Part shown: in pieces, positions 33,905 through 43,106 of the stretch | Numbering within the stretch: the first letter of the stretch is position 1 | Layout of the letters: every line of letters begins with the position of its first letter | Source: Ruminococcaceae bacterium R-25 | GTDB lineage: Bacteria; Bacillota; Clostridia; Saccharofermentanales; Saccharofermentanaceae | Direction of reading: 5' to 3' | DNA length: 64,000 nucleotides | NCBI GenBank assembly: GCA_003149065.1 | Contig: QGFZ01000002.1 | Location: forward strand, 496,001 to 560,000 | Program-made: the position numbers and the translations under genes | Notes under the pieces: model-generated | What the model was told of the DNA's origin: nothing | The model's database searches: none | What the model saw: the letters and a program-made list of their open reading frames with translations, nothing else

Positions 33905-36892
33905 ATGGGTTACATTGGTGAAAAAGCAAGAGGCGAAAGACTTCCCGCAAAAGAACTGTTACTCGATAAGTTCGGCGATACGATCGTAGCAGGAGGCGTC
34001 TCAGCCCAGTATGTTCGTTTTGGAAAGAATCCTGTCGTTATCGGTATTTCCGGTCTTAAATTCGACAGCATGGCAGTTAACATCTTAGCTTCTGATGATG
34101 TCGTTTTCGAGCAGTTTACTGCAATGATCAACAACGGATACAGCATCCTTATCGTCAGAAACGAAGACGATTTCAGAGCATTTACGGAAAAGGACGGCAA
34201 CCTCGCTGAAGCTAAATTCAGTGAAGCAGTTCTTAACAGATGCGCAGAGCTCATCAAGAGTACGGATGCATGGGGCGGAAAGCTTGCGACAAACGGCGAA
34301 CTTGCTTTTGATCCTTCCACACCTTCACCCGGACCTCACTACTATACAAATATGCTCATCGGTAACCGTATCGACTTCGACTTCCCGTTGCAGTCAACAC
34401 CGAAGAGCACTGTCGACAGCTTGGGCGGCGGTTCGTTCAGATCACATGCTGATACACAGGTTCTTGCAACCAGATGGGACTATCTCCCTGAAGAGAACGG
34501 TTTCCCTGCAAACAGACAGTTCTATCTTGTCGAGAACGGCAAGAAGATCTTCTGGTCGGGTGATGCTGTTGCAGAAGGCCTCGAAAAGATCCGCACAGTA
34601 CATTCACAGAACAGAACAACTATAAGCTATGAGCTTTCCTGCGGTCTTAAGATCAAGAGAACTATCTTCATCGTTCCCCAGAGAGAAGGCATGCCGGTAG
34701 CTTCCGAAGCACAGCTCATCGATATCGAGAATACGACATCTGAAGACAAGGATCTGAGGATCGTCTGCACAGGTATGTTCGGTACAAAGCAGACACATGC
34801 TCTTTCCGAAGACGTTATCTTCACAACAGTTGTCGGAGAGTCACAGGTATTCTTCGATGAGAATAATGATATCCGTGCGGTATCTGCAGATCCCAACCCG
34901 AAGTGGACAAAGGGCGATATCAGATTCAACGAGACAGTAGTCCATACTGCAGACGGAGATTTCTTCCCGGATCAGTACAGCGTAAGATATGCTGATTTCG
35001 TAGGTTCAGGAAGCCTTTCAAATCCTGAATTCATTTATCCTCTCGCATCCAGACCTTCCAGAAAGGGACCGGGATTCTTCGCTACATCCACACCTTTCAC
35101 GGTCAAGGCAAACGGCACTGTCCGCGTTGATAGCGTTACATGCCTTTCTTCTGACTGCGTAAACGAGAACTTCGTAGTCGACAAGACACCTGCTGAAGAA
35201 GCAGAGGCAGTAGCTAACTACATCAAGGATCCCGCTAACCTCGCTAAGGATCTCCAGGATGTTATCGACTTCACAGGCAAGTATGCGGGCTACATGAAGA
35301 TCGAGCACGAGGACCAGAACTTCGAAGCTTATGTAAATAACAACCTTCCTTTCCAGGTCTTCTACCAGACATTCGTATCCAGATCTTTGGACTGGACACA
35401 GAAGGGTTACCGTGAGATCGGCTTCAGAGAGATCCAGGACATCTTCGCTTCCATGTACTATTTCGCAGGCATGGGCAATACGGAATTCGTTAAGAAGATG
35501 CTCGCAGGATGGATCGAAAACGTTTACGAAGACGGTTACACAAACCACAACTTCTACTGGATCGGAAAAGAACCCGGCTGGTGGTCAGATGACGGCCTCT
35601 GGCTCCTGCAGGCATTAGACAGATATCTCGGCCTTACAGACGATTATGCATTCCTCGAAGAGGAGTTCGTAATGGCAGGCACCAAGGAAAAGAAGACTGA
35701 TGCAGGCGTTAAGAGAAAGCTCAAGGATACGATCAAGGCTATCCTCATGTACAGCGGCAGGATCTCTTTGGGCAAGCACGGCATCCCGCTCATCGACAGA
35801 GCTGACTGGAACGACTGCTTGAGAGTCGATCCTGACTGTATCTCCGGTAAGGATAAGGTAGCTGAATACAAAGAGCAGATCGCTGCTGCAGGCAAGGCAT
35901 ACGGCGAAGTTCCTTACGATTCAGAGTTCTCCGAATCCGTAATGAACGGCTTCCTTCTTAAGGTTGCATTGGATGCTGCACAGACAATGTTCAGAAAGAT
36001 CGGCGACCCTGCAGCTGATGATATGAAGCAGCTCTCAGACAAGCTCGCTGAAAATCTCAGAAAGTTCTGCTGGAAGGATGACTTCTACTGCAGAGTCCTC
36101 TTCAACAGAAAGGACAGAACAGACATCTCTTATCTCGGTGCAAAGGGCGACGGCCTTGCTGTAGAAGCAGGACATCCCGGTACATACTTCCTCAACAGCT
36201 TCTCCTGGTCACTCCTGGCCGGCGTTGCTTCCGAGGAAGAGATCAACACGATGCTCGATTCACTCGACAAGTACCTGAAGACACCTTACGGCTTCAGACT
36301 TTGTTCCACAGTAGATTATCCGAGGATCGCACCTAAGATCGACGTAGCACTCTACTATCCCGGTGACCGTGAGAACGGCGGTGTATTCAAGCACGCAAAC
36401 ATGATGGCATGCTCTGCTATGCTCGGCGCCGCAAAGACAGTTAAGGATGAGTCACTTGCTTCAAGACTTGCTGATACAGCTTACTGGATCATTGATAAGA
36501 TCTTACCTTTCAATACATTGAAGTCACCTTTCGTTACATGCGGTAACCCCAGATGGTGCACACAGTACAACAACAGCCAGACAGGCGAGAACATCGGACC
36601 TACATTGTCCGGTACTTCCACATGGCTCCTTCTCTCACTCTTCCAGTGCTTCGGCGTTGAGTTTACGAGCGAGGGATTAAGAGTTGAACCTATCCTCAGA
36701 CAGACTGACAGAAAGCTTGATGTTAAGGTTTCCGTCTGCGGAACAACTTACGATATCCATATCACTAAGCCTGAGGGCTTTATCCGTGCACAGGACGGCA
36801 TAAAGGTATCCCTTGACGGCGCTGCAGTAGAGGGCACACTCCTTCCTGTTGCAACAGACGGCAAGACACATCAGGTTGAAATCAGCTTCTAA
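33905..36892 (+). CDS. cdp: Cellodextrin phosphorylase (GH94)
   Basis: A 995-residue cytoplasmic GH94 enzyme that phosphorolyses longer cello-oligosaccharides, releasing glucose-1-phosphate and the shortened chain. It tracks the Clostridium thermocellum cellodextrin phosphorylase throughout: PGPHYYTNMLIGNR, TPKSTVDSLGGGSFRSHADTQVLATR, NGFPANRQFYL, GYREIGFREIQDIFASMYYF, NHNFYWIGKEPG, and the catalytic Asp634 in DRADWNDC. Length fits that clade (about 980-1000). I start at the ATG at 33905 after GGAGGATCAAC; the frame open from 33842 adds an unconserved 21 residues. Works with cellobiose phosphorylase just upstream. Confidence 0.95.
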   Translation: MGYIGEKARGERLPAKELLLDKFGDTIVAGGVSAQYVRFGKNPVVIGISGLKFDSMAVNILASDDVVFEQFTAMINNGYSILIVRNEDDFRAFTEKDGNLAEAKFSEAVLNRCAELIKSTDAWGGKLATNGELAFDPSTPSPGPHYYTNMLIGNRIDFDFPLQSTPKSTVDSLGGGSFRSHADTQVLATRWDYLPEENGFPANRQFYLVENGKKIFWSGDAVAEGLEKIRTVHSQNRTTISYELSCGLKIKRTIFIVPQREGMPVASEAQLIDIENTTSEDKDLRIVCTGMFGTKQTHALSEDVIFTTVVGESQVFFDENNDIRAVSADPNPKWTKGDIRFNETVVHTADGDFFPDQYSVRYADFVGSGSLSNPEFIYPLASRPSRKGPGFFATSTPFTVKANGTVRVDSVTCLSSDCVNENFVVDKTPAEEAEAVANYIKDPANLAKDLQDVIDFTGKYAGYMKIEHEDQNFEAYVNNNLPFQVFYQTFVSRSLDWTQKGYREIGFREIQDIFASMYYFAGMGNTEFVKKMLAGWIENVYEDGYTNHNFYWIGKEPGWWSDDGLWLLQALDRYLGLTDDYAFLEEEFVMAGTKEKKTDAGVKRKLKDTIKAILMYSGRISLGKHGIPLIDRADWNDCLRVDPDCISGKDKVAEYKEQIAAAGKAYGEVPYDSEFSESVMNGFLLKVALDAAQTMFRKIGDPAADDMKQLSDKLAENLRKFCWKDDFYCRVLFNRKDRTDISYLGAKGDGLAVEAGHPGTYFLNSFSWSLLAGVASEEEINTMLDSLDKYLKTPYGFRLCSTVDYPRIAPKIDVALYYPGDRENGGVFKHANMMACSAMLGAAKTVKDESLASRLADTAYWIIDKILPFNTLKSPFVTCGNPRWCTQYNNSQTGENIGPTLSGTSTWLLLSLFQCFGVEFTSEGLRVEPILRQTDRKLDVKVSVCGTTYDIHITKPEGFIRAQDGIKVSLDGAAVEGTLLPVATDGKTHQVEISF

Positions 36893-36918
36893 GTGGATTA
36901 ACCGGAGGTAATAGAAAA

Positions 36919-37851
36919 ATGCCTTTTTCGAGCGTCTTTTTATCAGAGATCGTAAAAGCCTATAACCTTGAGGTCGTTTACGATTCAGGAGATATCGAAT
37001 CCAGGAGGATCTGCGTAGCCGACGTCACGAGACCCGGCTTGCAGCTCGCCGGATATTACGATCATTTTGGTCCCGACAGAATCCAGATGATCGGTAACAT
37101 GGAACATGCATACTTGGATAATCTCTCTCCCGAAGAGAGGGCTAAGTCTGTTTCTGCTCTTTTCGAAAAGAATATCCCTGCGCTTATCGTTACCCGTGAC
37201 CATAAGGTCCACAAGGAGATCCTTGATGCTGCAAGAAAGTATCAGACTCCGGTATTAAGAACTTCACAGGCCACATCAGATTTCTCTTCAGAACTTGTTA
37301 AATATCTCAAGATGGAATTAGCTCCCCGTGTTTCCATGCACGGCGTTCTTGTCGAGGTTAACGGTGAAGGTATCCTGATCTTAGGCGAATCCGGTGTAGG
37401 TAAATCAGAAACTGCATTGGAGATCGTAAAAAGAGGTCATAGACTTATTGCCGATGACCAGATCGAGATAAGAAAAGTATCTGAGACTACGCTCCTTGGA
37501 AGAGCTCCGGATGTTATCAAGCACCTTATCGAGATCCGCGGCATCGGTATCCTGGACGTTAAGGAACTCTACGGTGTATCCGCTGTAAAGCAGCAGGAAA
37601 ATATCGACTTCGTAATCAACCTTGAACTTTGGGATGAGAAGAAGACATACGACAGATTAGGTCTTACAGAAGAGACCTACGATATCCTCGGAATCCAGGT
37701 TCCTTCAGTTACTATCCCTGTAGGACCCGGACGTAACCTCGCGATCATCGTTGAGGCTGCAGCTATCAACTACAGAGTCAAGAAGATGGGTTATAACGCT
37801 GCTCAGGATCTTGTATCCAGAGTATTCCCCGGAAAGTCTCTGGATGGCTGA
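36919..37851 (+). CDS. hprK: HPr kinase/phosphorylase
   Basis: A 310-residue bifunctional enzyme that phosphorylates or dephosphorylates Ser46 of HPr and so controls carbon catabolite repression with CcpA. Walker A is GESGVGKS at 156-163, followed by LIADDQIEIR and the HprK signature GIGILDVKELYGVSAV; the N-terminal HprK_N domain begins SSVFLSEIVKAYNLEVVY. It starts 27 bases after cdp, so it might be co-expressed with the phosphorylases. Its stop overlaps murB by eight bases. Confidence 0.96.
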   Translation: MPFSSVFLSEIVKAYNLEVVYDSGDIESRRICVADVTRPGLQLAGYYDHFGPDRIQMIGNMEHAYLDNLSPEERAKSVSALFEKNIPALIVTRDHKVHKEILDAARKYQTPVLRTSQATSDFSSELVKYLKMELAPRVSMHGVLVEVNGEGILILGESGVGKSETALEIVKRGHRLIADDQIEIRKVSETTLLGRAPDVIKHLIEIRGIGILDVKELYGVSAVKQQENIDFVINLELWDEKKTYDRLGLTEETYDILGIQVPSVTIPVGPGRNLAIIVEAAAINYRVKKMGYNAAQDLVSRVFPGKSLDG

Positions 37852-38761
37852 TATCACAATATTGGAAAACGTCCCGCTTGCGGGATACTCAACATTCAGA
37901 TGCGGCGGCCCGGCAAAGTTTTTCGCTGAGCCGGCGACAGGTGATGAAGTAGCACGTTTATTCAGACTGGCAGGAGAGGTGAACTGGGACGTATTCGTTC
38001 TTGGCAACGGTTCCAACTGCCTTATCTCCGACGAAGGTTTTGACGGTCTCGTTATAAGGATCGGCAAAAACATGAGCGAATTATCTTCCGAAGAATCAGA
38101 AGACGGCAGGGTAAAGATAACTGCAGGCGCAGGTCTTTCTTATGCAAGATTCGGAAACTACTGTACGGAATTGTCACTTACGGGTGCCGAGTTTGCATGC
38201 GGTATCCCGGGTTCATGCGGCGGCGCTGTATTCATGAATGCCGGAGCCTACGGCGGAGAGACAAAAGATTTCATAACAAAAGTAACTTATTGGGATGGGC
38301 AGGCCATCCGGACTATAGACGGCAGTGAATGTGATTTCGGCTACAGAACGAGTCTTTTCGAAAAGCTGAATTCCGAAGGAAAGACTGCCGTTATCTTAGG
38401 CTTTGAAGCGATCCTTTCAAAAGGCGATAAGGATGAGATAACCGCAAAGGTCGATGACTTAAGGAGCAGAAGGACAGCGAGCCAGCCTCTGGATGTTCCT
38501 TCCGCAGGTTCCACATTTAAGAGACCTGAAGGGTATTTTGCGGCCAGACTCATCGAAGATGCAGGTCTTAAGGGCTTTGCATTGGATGATTCCGGAGCAC
38601 AGGTATCACCCAAACATGCCGGTTTTATAGTAAATAACGGAGGCACAGCAAAGGCTTCCGATATCATTAGACTTATAGATTATGTGGTGGAAAAAGTATT
38701 CGAAAACTCAGGCGTGAGGCTTGAGAAAGAAGTAAGACTGGTTGGTAACTTCGGAGGCTAG
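37844..38761 (+). CDS. murB: UDP-N-acetylenolpyruvoylglucosamine reductase
   Basis: A 305-residue FAD enzyme of peptidoglycan precursor synthesis, reducing UDP-GlcNAc-enolpyruvate to UDP-MurNAc. Motifs: GYSTFRCGGPAKFFAEP, VLGNGSNCLISDEGFDGLVIRIG (FAD binding), GIPGSCGGAVFMNAGAYGGE, a FGYRTSLF segment and SAGSTFKRPEGYFAARLIEDAGLKG with the proton-donor Ser, type II (no Tyr-loop). I start at 37844, overlapping hprK by eight bases; the 5'-extended frame lies entirely in hprK. Overlaps rapZ at its stop. Confidence 0.95.
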   Translation: MADITILENVPLAGYSTFRCGGPAKFFAEPATGDEVARLFRLAGEVNWDVFVLGNGSNCLISDEGFDGLVIRIGKNMSELSSEESEDGRVKITAGAGLSYARFGNYCTELSLTGAEFACGIPGSCGGAVFMNAGAYGGETKDFITKVTYWDGQAIRTIDGSECDFGYRTSLFEKLNSEGKTAVILGFEAILSKGDKDEITAKVDDLRSRRTASQPLDVPSAGSTFKRPEGYFAARLIEDAGLKGFALDDSGAQVSPKHAGFIVNNGGTAKASDIIRLIDYVVEKVFENSGVRLEKEVRLVGNFGG

Positions 38762-38763
38762 TG

Positions 38764-39669
38764 ATGGAACTGTTATTTCTTACCGGAATGAGCGGCGCAG
38801 GTAAGAGTGCCGCGGTAAGGTATTTGGAAGACTGCGGATATTTCTGTATGGATAATGTTCCGCCTTATGTTTTGCCTGACCTTGTAAAGAGCTTTTTCAG
38901 GGGCAGGAACGGCGAGGGTTTCTCGACACCGAAACTCGCATTTGTTGTCGACATCAGATCACAGGAATACCTGGACGGATTTGATGAGGCTTTAGCGCTT
39001 ATCGATGAAGAAGTAGGATGCCCTTATAAGGTTATATTCCTTGAAGCTTCAGACCAGGTACTCATCAGCAGATACCAGCAGACGAGAAGAAAACATCCTT
39101 TGGCAGGCAAGAAGGGATCTCTCACACTTGCTCTTTCCGAAGAAAGAAAGATGCTCGAAGATATTAGAGCGATCGCAACTGTTGTCATTGACACATCGCT
39201 CCTGTCAGATGCCGAGCTCTGCAAAGCAATAGGCGACATTATCAAGAGCTCAGATACACAGAGCATCCTTGTTGTGGTCGAATCATTCGGATTTAAATAC
39301 GGACTTCCTGTCGACTGCGACTATGTATTTGATGTAAGATTCCTTCCCAACCCGTTCTATCTGCCTCAACTCAGAAATTACACAGGTAAAGACGAGCAGA
39401 TAGCCAATTACCTTGACGGTTTTTCTGAGACCGCCGAGTTCAACTACATGACATCCGAGCTCTTAAGATTCGTAATTCCTTACTATGAAAAGGAAGGAAA
39501 GGGCAGCGTTCATATCGGAATCGGCTGCACTGGCGGAAGACACAGATCCGTATACTGCACGGAGACGATCGCGAAGATGTTAGGTGAACGTGGCATCAAG
39601 TGCATAATCTCACACAGAGACATCGATAAAGAACCGCACAGATATACCAAGAAGGCGGATGAACTCTGA
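38764..39669 (+). CDS. rapZ: RNase adapter / UDP-GlcNAc-sensing P-loop protein RapZ (YvcJ)
   Basis: A 301-residue P-loop protein. Walker A is GMSGAGKS (8-15), and the conserved C-terminal domain has DVRFLPNPFYLPQLR and IGIGCTGGRHRSVYCTE. In Gram-positives (YvcJ) it hydrolyses nucleotides and affects competence and cell-wall sugar metabolism; in E. coli it controls glmS through small RNAs. GGAGG at 38753-38757 favours the ATG at 38764 over the GTG at 38761. Clustered with murB and whiA as usual in Clostridia, though yvcK, often between rapZ and whiA, is absent. Confidence 0.94.
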   Translation: MELLFLTGMSGAGKSAAVRYLEDCGYFCMDNVPPYVLPDLVKSFFRGRNGEGFSTPKLAFVVDIRSQEYLDGFDEALALIDEEVGCPYKVIFLEASDQVLISRYQQTRRKHPLAGKKGSLTLALSEERKMLEDIRAIATVVIDTSLLSDAELCKAIGDIIKSSDTQSILVVVESFGFKYGLPVDCDYVFDVRFLPNPFYLPQLRNYTGKDEQIANYLDGFSETAEFNYMTSELLRFVIPYYEKEGKGSVHIGIGCTGGRHRSVYCTETIAKMLGERGIKCIISHRDIDKEPHRYTKKADEL

Positions 39670-40526
39670 TGGAAGACAGTTTTTCTGTCAAAGTTAAGCT
39701 CGAGACGGCGACCAAGGCCGTTAAAAAGCCTATTCAGAGGCAGACTGCTTTGTGCGGTCTGTTCTTAAGCCAGAGCAGCGTTAAGGGTTCGGCAAAGATA
39801 ATAAGGATCCCTGAAAGGCTCGCCGAACTGACTGTGCAGTTATTTGAGGCTGAGCATATTGAGTGCACTTATTCAAAAGGTAAGATTATTTTAAAAGATA
39901 TATATACTTCTAATCTGTGGGAGCGATGTGAGGAACTCCTGTCGGGTTTTGCAAACGGCGACCTGTCGGTAGAAGATGCAAGAAGATTCTTAAGAGGCGC
40001 TTTCTGGGGTTGCGGCTATTGTTCTGACCCCAATAACGGCTACAGAATAGAATTTGTTGTTCACGAGCTTGAAAATGCCACGCTTATATCAGCGGCTTTG
40101 GATGTCCTTAAGATAAAGCATATCAGGACGCAGAGAAAAGGCTCATATGCTTTATATTTTAAAAACGGCGACGATGTTTCTGACTTCTTAAGCTATATAG
40201 GAAGTCCTTCGGCGATGATGGAATTTGAAAATGTCAGAGCGCAGAAGGACGTCAACAGCCAGGTAACGAGAGCAGTCAACTGCGATGAGGGCAATACCAA
40301 AAGGCAGGCAGAAGCAGCTGCCCAGAGAAACGAACTTATTACCAAAGTAATGGAATCAGGCTTGGCGGGTAAGCTCCCGCCTGAGCTCCGTGAGGCTGCA
40401 AAAGCCCATATGGAAAACCCCGGTGCATCTCTTGCAGAACTCGGTGCCATGATGGACCCTCCAATCGGAAAATCGGGCATGAGACACCGTCTTGATAAGA
40501 TCGCGGAATTCGCAAACAGCCTCTGA
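39669..40526 (+). CDS. whiA: WhiA DNA-binding protein
   Basis: A 285-residue WhiA-family protein: an N-terminal degenerate LAGLIDADG-like domain (FLRGAFWGCGYCSDPNNGYRIEF, then HELENATLISAALDVLKIKHI) and a C-terminal helix-turn-helix (LGAMMDPPIGKSGMRHRLDKIAEFA). In Firmicutes it influences chromosome segregation, cell division and cell-wall homeostasis. The start codon shares one base with the rapZ stop, so hprK-murB-rapZ-whiA is one tightly packed operon. A weak hairpin follows. Confidence 0.95.
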   Translation: MEDSFSVKVKLETATKAVKKPIQRQTALCGLFLSQSSVKGSAKIIRIPERLAELTVQLFEAEHIECTYSKGKIILKDIYTSNLWERCEELLSGFANGDLSVEDARRFLRGAFWGCGYCSDPNNGYRIEFVVHELENATLISAALDVLKIKHIRTQRKGSYALYFKNGDDVSDFLSYIGSPSAMMEFENVRAQKDVNSQVTRAVNCDEGNTKRQAEAAAQRNELITKVMESGLAGKLPPELREAAKAHMENPGASLAELGAMMDPPIGKSGMRHRLDKIAEFANSL

Positions 40527-40537
40527 AAGAATCAAAA

Positions 40538-40568
40538 AAGCCTTATTTTCTAAAGCCAGGTAAGGTTG
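40538..40568 (+). terminator. Weak terminator-like hairpin after whiA
   Basis: AAGCCTTA (40538-40545) pairs with TAAGGTTG over eight positions with one G-T wobble; the following GTTTGAC is only slightly T-rich. Confidence 0.35.
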
Positions 40569-40583
40569 TTTGACACTCAAAGT

Positions 40584-40612
40584 TTGAGATTAAATTACAG
40601 CCGTGTTACAAT
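40584..40612 (+). promoter_or_regulatory. Promoter for the beta-propeller membrane protein gene
   Basis: TTGAGA (40584-40589), a 17-base spacer and TACAAT (40607-40612) lie 43 bases before the ATG at 40655. Confidence 0.5.
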
Positions 40613-40654
40613 AAGCGTTAACTTTTCGCGGAAAGGAACATTGCGAGGAACATT

Positions 40655-42535
40655 ATGCAGCGCGGTGACCAATACATCGAGCCTGATAATAGTTATTACA
40701 GACCGTCGAGGGATCCTAATGAAGGTACCATGACTCTTGTAGTCGTGATCACTCTTTTGTTTGTCTGCCTGACGGGTGTTCTTGCTGCAGTCTACTTTAA
40801 AAAGATCACTACTAAAGAGACTCTCGCAAATATCGATACAACGGACCAGTCCGGTTATATTTCGATAGCATCTCCTACGCCTACTCCGATTCCGCCTATA
40901 GAGCCCTATCAGAATCCGATCCTTTATCCCGGTCTTGCAAACGTTAACATCAACAAAGACCTCGCTATAGATCCTAATGCCAATCCTGCTGCAAGAGGCA
41001 TCACTCAGACCGTAATGATGAACAGGCAGTTCGTTGAAGGCGATTATGTCAGGCAGAAGCCTATCTTCATGACAGACCCTGTATTCTACGGATCCATTCC
41101 CGGAATCCTCACATACAGAGGAAACAATTTCAGAAATTGCGCTTCTTTCGGTTACACGAATATCTACAGAGGTGCTCTGACACAGAGATGGGAATTCAAC
41201 GGGATTGGCAAGAAATTAGCTTCCACACAGAACTTTGAATGGTCCGGCGTAAGGTGGACAGGTCAGCCCCTGGTTGCCGAGTGGCCTTTGGAGATCCGTG
41301 CACAGATGAATCTCAACGATACTGCAAAGCATCAGCAGGTATTAAGGGAAGTCATCATTGCGGCATTAGATGGTAAGATCTACTTCTTCAACATCTTAAA
41401 CGGTGAGAAGACAAGAGAGCCTATTAATGTCGGCGCATCCATCAAGGGAACACCTGCTCTTGACCCTCGTGGCTATCCTATCATCTATGTAGGACAGACG
41501 GATAACAACGGCGGAACCAATTTCGGCCTTTATGCTTATTCATTGCTCGACGGTTCTCTGCTCTTCATGTATGACGGTTCTGATGACGGCGCATACAGAA
41601 GCAACTGGAATGCTTTCGACTCATCACCTATCATCGACGGCGCTACAGATACTCTTATCTGGCCATGCGAGAACGGTTATATCTACACATTTGACCTTAA
41701 TACCCAGTACACATACGGTGGTGCTACTATCTCCATGTCACCTGTTGTTACCGGTTATAAGTACATGTTCAACGACAATGTAAGCTCGAGAATGGGCGTT
41801 GAGAGCTCGATCGCAGTTTACGGCAATTACGGATACTTTGTAGACAACACGATGAACCTGTGCTGCCTTGACCTCAATACTTTCAAGATGGTATGGACTG
41901 TTGTTCTGGGCGATGACTCGGATATCACACCTCTTATAAATGAGGAGAACGGTATCCCTTATGTCTATGTCGGAACCGAAGTCGATAACCAGGGCGGCAA
42001 GGGTGAGTACTGCGGCGCAGCATATATCTACAAGATCAACGGCCTTACAGGTAAGGTCGAATGGCAGACGTCCGAATCATGCCACACATTTAACGGCGAA
42101 TCTTCTGACAATGACCAGAGCGGCGGATGCTTCGGCAACCCTGTAATGGGCAAAGGAAAGATCTCAAACCTTGTAATATTCTCATTTAGTATGACAAGCG
42201 GCCTTGCAAGCGGCAATAAACTTGTTGCATATGACAAGGATTTAGGTACCAAGGTTTGGGAATATAATATGAACATCTATTCGTACAGCTCACCTGTTGA
42301 TTTCTACGATTCAGAGGGGCATGCATACATCATCATCTGCGATTCGATCGGACAGATCCATATGATCAACGCAGAAGACGGAAAGAGAATTACGTACATA
42401 CAGACCAAGAAGAACGTCGGACTTGAGAGCCAGACTTCTTCAGGTGTAAGTATTGAAGCTTCTCCGATCGTATACGAAGGTATGCTTGTTGTAGGAACAA
42501 CATCCGGAAGCATTTTCGGAATAGCGGTTGAGTAA
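40655..42535 (+). CDS. Membrane-anchored PQQ-like beta-propeller protein
   Basis: A 626-residue protein. A short cytoplasmic N-terminus, one transmembrane helix (about 26-48, MTLVVVITLLFVCLTGVLAAVYF) and a Pro/Thr linker (SPTPTPIPP) lead to a large extracytoplasmic domain. Repeats such as EVIIAALDGKIYFFN, WPCENGYIYTFDLNTQ, GYFVDNTMNLCCLDLNTFKMVWTV and HMINAEDGKRI are PQQ-type blades (x-DxxTGxxxW-like). There are no quinoprotein catalytic residues, so it is likely a structural or scaffold protein comparable to BamB-like or outer-surface propellers. Followed by a small unknown gene after 9 bases. Confidence 0.8.
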   Translation: MQRGDQYIEPDNSYYRPSRDPNEGTMTLVVVITLLFVCLTGVLAAVYFKKITTKETLANIDTTDQSGYISIASPTPTPIPPIEPYQNPILYPGLANVNINKDLAIDPNANPAARGITQTVMMNRQFVEGDYVRQKPIFMTDPVFYGSIPGILTYRGNNFRNCASFGYTNIYRGALTQRWEFNGIGKKLASTQNFEWSGVRWTGQPLVAEWPLEIRAQMNLNDTAKHQQVLREVIIAALDGKIYFFNILNGEKTREPINVGASIKGTPALDPRGYPIIYVGQTDNNGGTNFGLYAYSLLDGSLLFMYDGSDDGAYRSNWNAFDSSPIIDGATDTLIWPCENGYIYTFDLNTQYTYGGATISMSPVVTGYKYMFNDNVSSRMGVESSIAVYGNYGYFVDNTMNLCCLDLNTFKMVWTVVLGDDSDITPLINEENGIPYVYVGTEVDNQGGKGEYCGAAYIYKINGLTGKVEWQTSESCHTFNGESSDNDQSGGCFGNPVMGKGKISNLVIFSFSMTSGLASGNKLVAYDKDLGTKVWEYNMNIYSYSSPVDFYDSEGHAYIIICDSIGQIHMINAEDGKRITYIQTKKNVGLESQTSSGVSIEASPIVYEGMLVVGTTSGSIFGIAVE

Positions 42536-42544
42536 GGAGCAATA

Positions 42545-42955
42545 ATGGACTTTAATAAAGCATACGAATCCATAGCTGTCTTAGAGGTCGAGATAAGGAC
42601 CTTTGCAAACGAGGGATATGCGGTGAAGTATGACTTTGGACGTAAAGTCATTTCCTGGCGCGACAATTACATGTGGAATAATAATTTCACCAGAGCCATC
42701 GGCGATGAAAAGATGGCCCTTATCAGAGAAAAACTCCCGGAATCAGGCATGCTCGAGTGGATGAAGGGCTATGAGATGGGAATGACTGATGAGTTCGGCG
42801 ACAAGACCGTGATCCCGGGCGAGTGGAGCATCAAGGTGGAATTTACCGATAAGACCACTATGAAGGCGGGCGCTGAGCAGCATTTCCCGAAAAAGTGGAA
42901 GAATCTCAAGAGCTTGATCGAGCAGACCACAGGGTGCAGCTTCCTGCTCAGATAA
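42545..42955 (+). CDS. Hypothetical protein (136 aa)
   Basis: A 136-residue soluble protein with no signal peptide or membrane segment. It has a mixed alpha/beta look with Trp/Tyr-rich central strands (WRDNYMWNNNFTRAIGD; MLEWMKGYEMGMTDEFGD; GEWSIKVEFTDKTTMKAG). GGAGCAATA precedes the ATG, 9 bases after the propeller gene, so it is likely in the same operon. No family recognised; the fold may be a small ligand-binding or protein-interaction domain. A terminator follows 30 bases on. Confidence 0.7.
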   Translation: MDFNKAYESIAVLEVEIRTFANEGYAVKYDFGRKVISWRDNYMWNNNFTRAIGDEKMALIREKLPESGMLEWMKGYEMGMTDEFGDKTVIPGEWSIKVEFTDKTTMKAGAEQHFPKKWKNLKSLIEQTTGCSFLLR

Positions 42956-42986
42956 TAGAGAAATAGCGGAGATTTAGAGGTGTGAC

Positions 42987-43013
42987 AGCAGGCGTGGGGC
43001 CTGCTTTTATTAT
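42987..43013 (+). terminator. Rho-independent terminator
   Basis: AGCAGGC and GCCTGCT form a 7-bp stem with a GTGG loop (42987-43004), followed by TTTATTATTT. Confidence 0.75.
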
Positions 43014-43106
43014 TTATATAGTCTGTTTTGTTCAGATGTGATAAAATTCATTAATATGCTCGGGGACTATGTCCGCGGGAATATGGAAGATAAAAGGAGT
43101 AATATT

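Noticed and set aside
37751-37843. N-terminal extension of murB
   Set aside because: The extra codons lie inside hprK and are unconserved. Similar extensions of nnrD (45673), cdp (33842), the ABC ATPase (11190) and the dehydrogenase (27235) were trimmed because good ribosome-binding sites support later starts.
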